NCBI RefSeq assembly: GCF_034190915.1
Contig: NW_026947492.1
Coordinates: forward strand, 14,762,001-14,826,000
Length of the DNA stretch: 64,000 nt
Direction of reading: 5' to 3'
Source of the DNA: Cavia porcellus
Lineage: Eukaryota > Chordata > Mammalia > Rodentia > Caviidae
The translations under genes were made by a program, and so were the position numbers. Position 1 is the first letter of the stretch, and every line of letters begins with the position of its first letter. Shown here piece by piece: positions 62,558 to 64,000 of the stretch. Under the pieces are notes generated by a model, which saw nothing but the letters and a program-made list of their open reading frames with translations, was not told the origin of the DNA and ran no database searches.

Positions 62558-62663
62558 GGGGGCTGGGGATTTAGCTCAGCGGCATAAGTGCCTGCCTTGC
62601 AAGCAGGCAGTCGTGAGTTCCATCCCCGGTACTGATAAAAAAGAAAAAAAGACAAAAAAAAAA
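62558..62663 (+). mobile_element. ID SINE with target duplication
   Basis: Near-consensus type I with one change in the B box (GTTCCATCC), tail GATAAAAAAGAAAAAAAGAC. The duplication AATTCTCAGAAT lies at 62546-62557 and 62664-62675. Confidence 0.93.
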
Positions 62664-62949
62664 AATTCTCAGAATTACACAGCCCAAGAGAAAAATTGCC
62701 TGGATACCACACTTGCAGAAAGAAAATGTAGCCAAGACTAAGGGGTTTTATAACTTAACAATGAAATACAAATAAAAGAAGCATTCCAAATGTGCCAGTT
62801 GTCTTAACCAAATAAACATTTCTTTTTGTTACTTCTTCAATATCTTTATTTTCTTTTTTTAGAGGAAGATAAAACTTAGGTTAAAACTTTCAGCTTAGCA
62901 TGCATGAGGTCCTGGGTTTGCTCCCCAGCACCACTAAGAACTTTTCTCT

Positions 62950-64000
62950 CCAAAGTTAAAAACTTCCCTCCCTAAGGTAAGTACTCAGGTGCTTTGAAAG
63001 AGAATGCATCTATATTCTGAGGACATTATTACAAGAATTAAATGTAGGAATGAAAAACCAGAGACAATGGGGCGAAATCTCAGCTCAGCCTTTTCCTTGT
63101 AAGTCTCTGATTCTTGTTTCATCACCATATTCAGCATTCACTTTTCTTCCTCTAACTTGCTGCCCTTTTAAAAAATATTCTGCATTACTGATTGATGGTG
63201 ACCAATTGACATTTGTGTTAAATTCTTTAAAGGGCCGCTTAAGGTCAGCCTTTGCTGTAGGAATCCACGTAGTCAAAATTACTAAAATACCAGGTTAATA
63301 TACTGGAGTCTGTTGCTTGCTTTTTGTCAGACACTCTTCTGCATCAGCTCTTTCAGTCAGTTCTCTCCAAGATTCTGACAGCTAAAATGTTAAGCCCTTG
63401 TCCTGCCATCCACTAGTTGTTTTTAAGTATGTCTCCCCTAAATGTTAGTTTCCTTTCTTTTCAGCCCAGATCTAGCATTCTTAGAAGTTGAAGTTGGGAA
63501 AATACTGAATTTCTCGTTTCAGCCACTCAGGAGGAAATGACTATGGCATATACTTGCACACCCATTATGAAATCCTGGCAATCTGTGGTCTTTTTGATAA
63601 TTAAAGTCTAGAAACATCAAAAGTCCCAGGTTCATATCCTTCTAAAATGAAAGAAATAGAGGAATCTTCAAGTCTGAACTTCTTCATATTCCTTAACATA
63701 TTATGAAAAAAACGATGTAATCTCCCTTTCTAGTCTAGTCAGTCTTGAAATTCTGGTTTCACATGTTTTCAGGAAGAATAAATGATAGTGGTATGGTATC
63801 TTTCAACACCCCTAGATCTTACTTTCCCTAGAGGACTTTGTTCTAAGGACATTGTTAAGTGACACCTACTGAATTCTTCCCTCCTCCAGATACAGCCAGC
63901 TCAGAAATCCTCAGAGCCATCTGACTGGAGAGGAAATTCCACAGTTGTGCTAGTAAAATATGTCTTGTATTGGTAGCAGTGCTCTCTGAATGTCAAAGCT
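62950..64000. other. Window end, no gene recognised
   Basis: AT-rich and free of obvious SINEs after 62,945. In mammals the next gene on this side is CLMP, whose 3' UTR could begin near here, but no CLMP sequence is recognisable. Confidence 0.35.

Noticed and set aside
63050..63298. Possible CLMP terminal exon
   Set aside because: Neither strand shows an immunoglobulin-family or CLMP-like tail; only synteny suggests CLMP is close.

Overview
The window is vertebrate, rodent nuclear DNA: mostly non-coding, interspersed-repeat rich, with one complete multi-exon protein-coding gene. Rodent origin rests on dozens of B1 (7SL-derived) SINEs carrying the 29-bp internal duplication and on many tRNA-like ID SINEs. 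The ID copies form a subfamily with a fixed A-rich tail, and I cannot match it to mouse or rat. A non-murine rodent is likely, but I cannot name the species.

The only gene I can support is HSPA8 (constitutive Hsc70), on the minus strand from a TATA promoter near 54.03 kb to a poly(A) signal at 49,863-49,868. All nine exons, eight GT-AG introns and the 646-codon frame can be assembled without a break. Introns 5, 6 and 8 each contain a U14 (SNORD14) box C/D snoRNA. Transcription of the locus therefore yields both a cytosolic chaperone and an rRNA-processing/methylation guide RNA. The promoter lies in a CpG-rich block (about 53.3-54.9 kb) with two perfect three-unit heat-shock elements, CCAAT boxes and, further out, NRF1 and YY1-like motifs pointing away from HSPA8.

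1-49.8 kb is a gene desert downstream of HSPA8. It holds SINEs, L1/L2/MIR remains, three LTRs of two families, a four-copy unidentified repeat, and several repeat-free AT/TAAT-rich stretches that look like conserved regulatory elements (about 7.3-7.8, 13.2-13.6, 17.4-17.6, 21.1-21.3, 32.4-32.6, 36.5-37.2 and 45.5-46.1 kb). Two strong CTCF-like motifs (24.7 and 47.9 kb) share one orientation. An NRF1/ETS/AP-1 motif cluster at 14.05 kb resembles an orphan promoter. From knowledge of mammalian synteny (BSX below and CLMP above HSPA8) this desert would be the BSX-HSPA8 interval and the right end would approach CLMP, but neither gene is visible here.

55-64 kb is again non-coding, with B1/ID clusters, a second solo LTR of the 41.9-kb family and, at 62.3 kb, a nearly intact Y4 RNA (RNY4) retrocopy with A-tail and target-site duplication. 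The most unusual repeat is a roughly 150-bp unit present three times in each of two dispersed copies (1-362 and 27,736-28,125).
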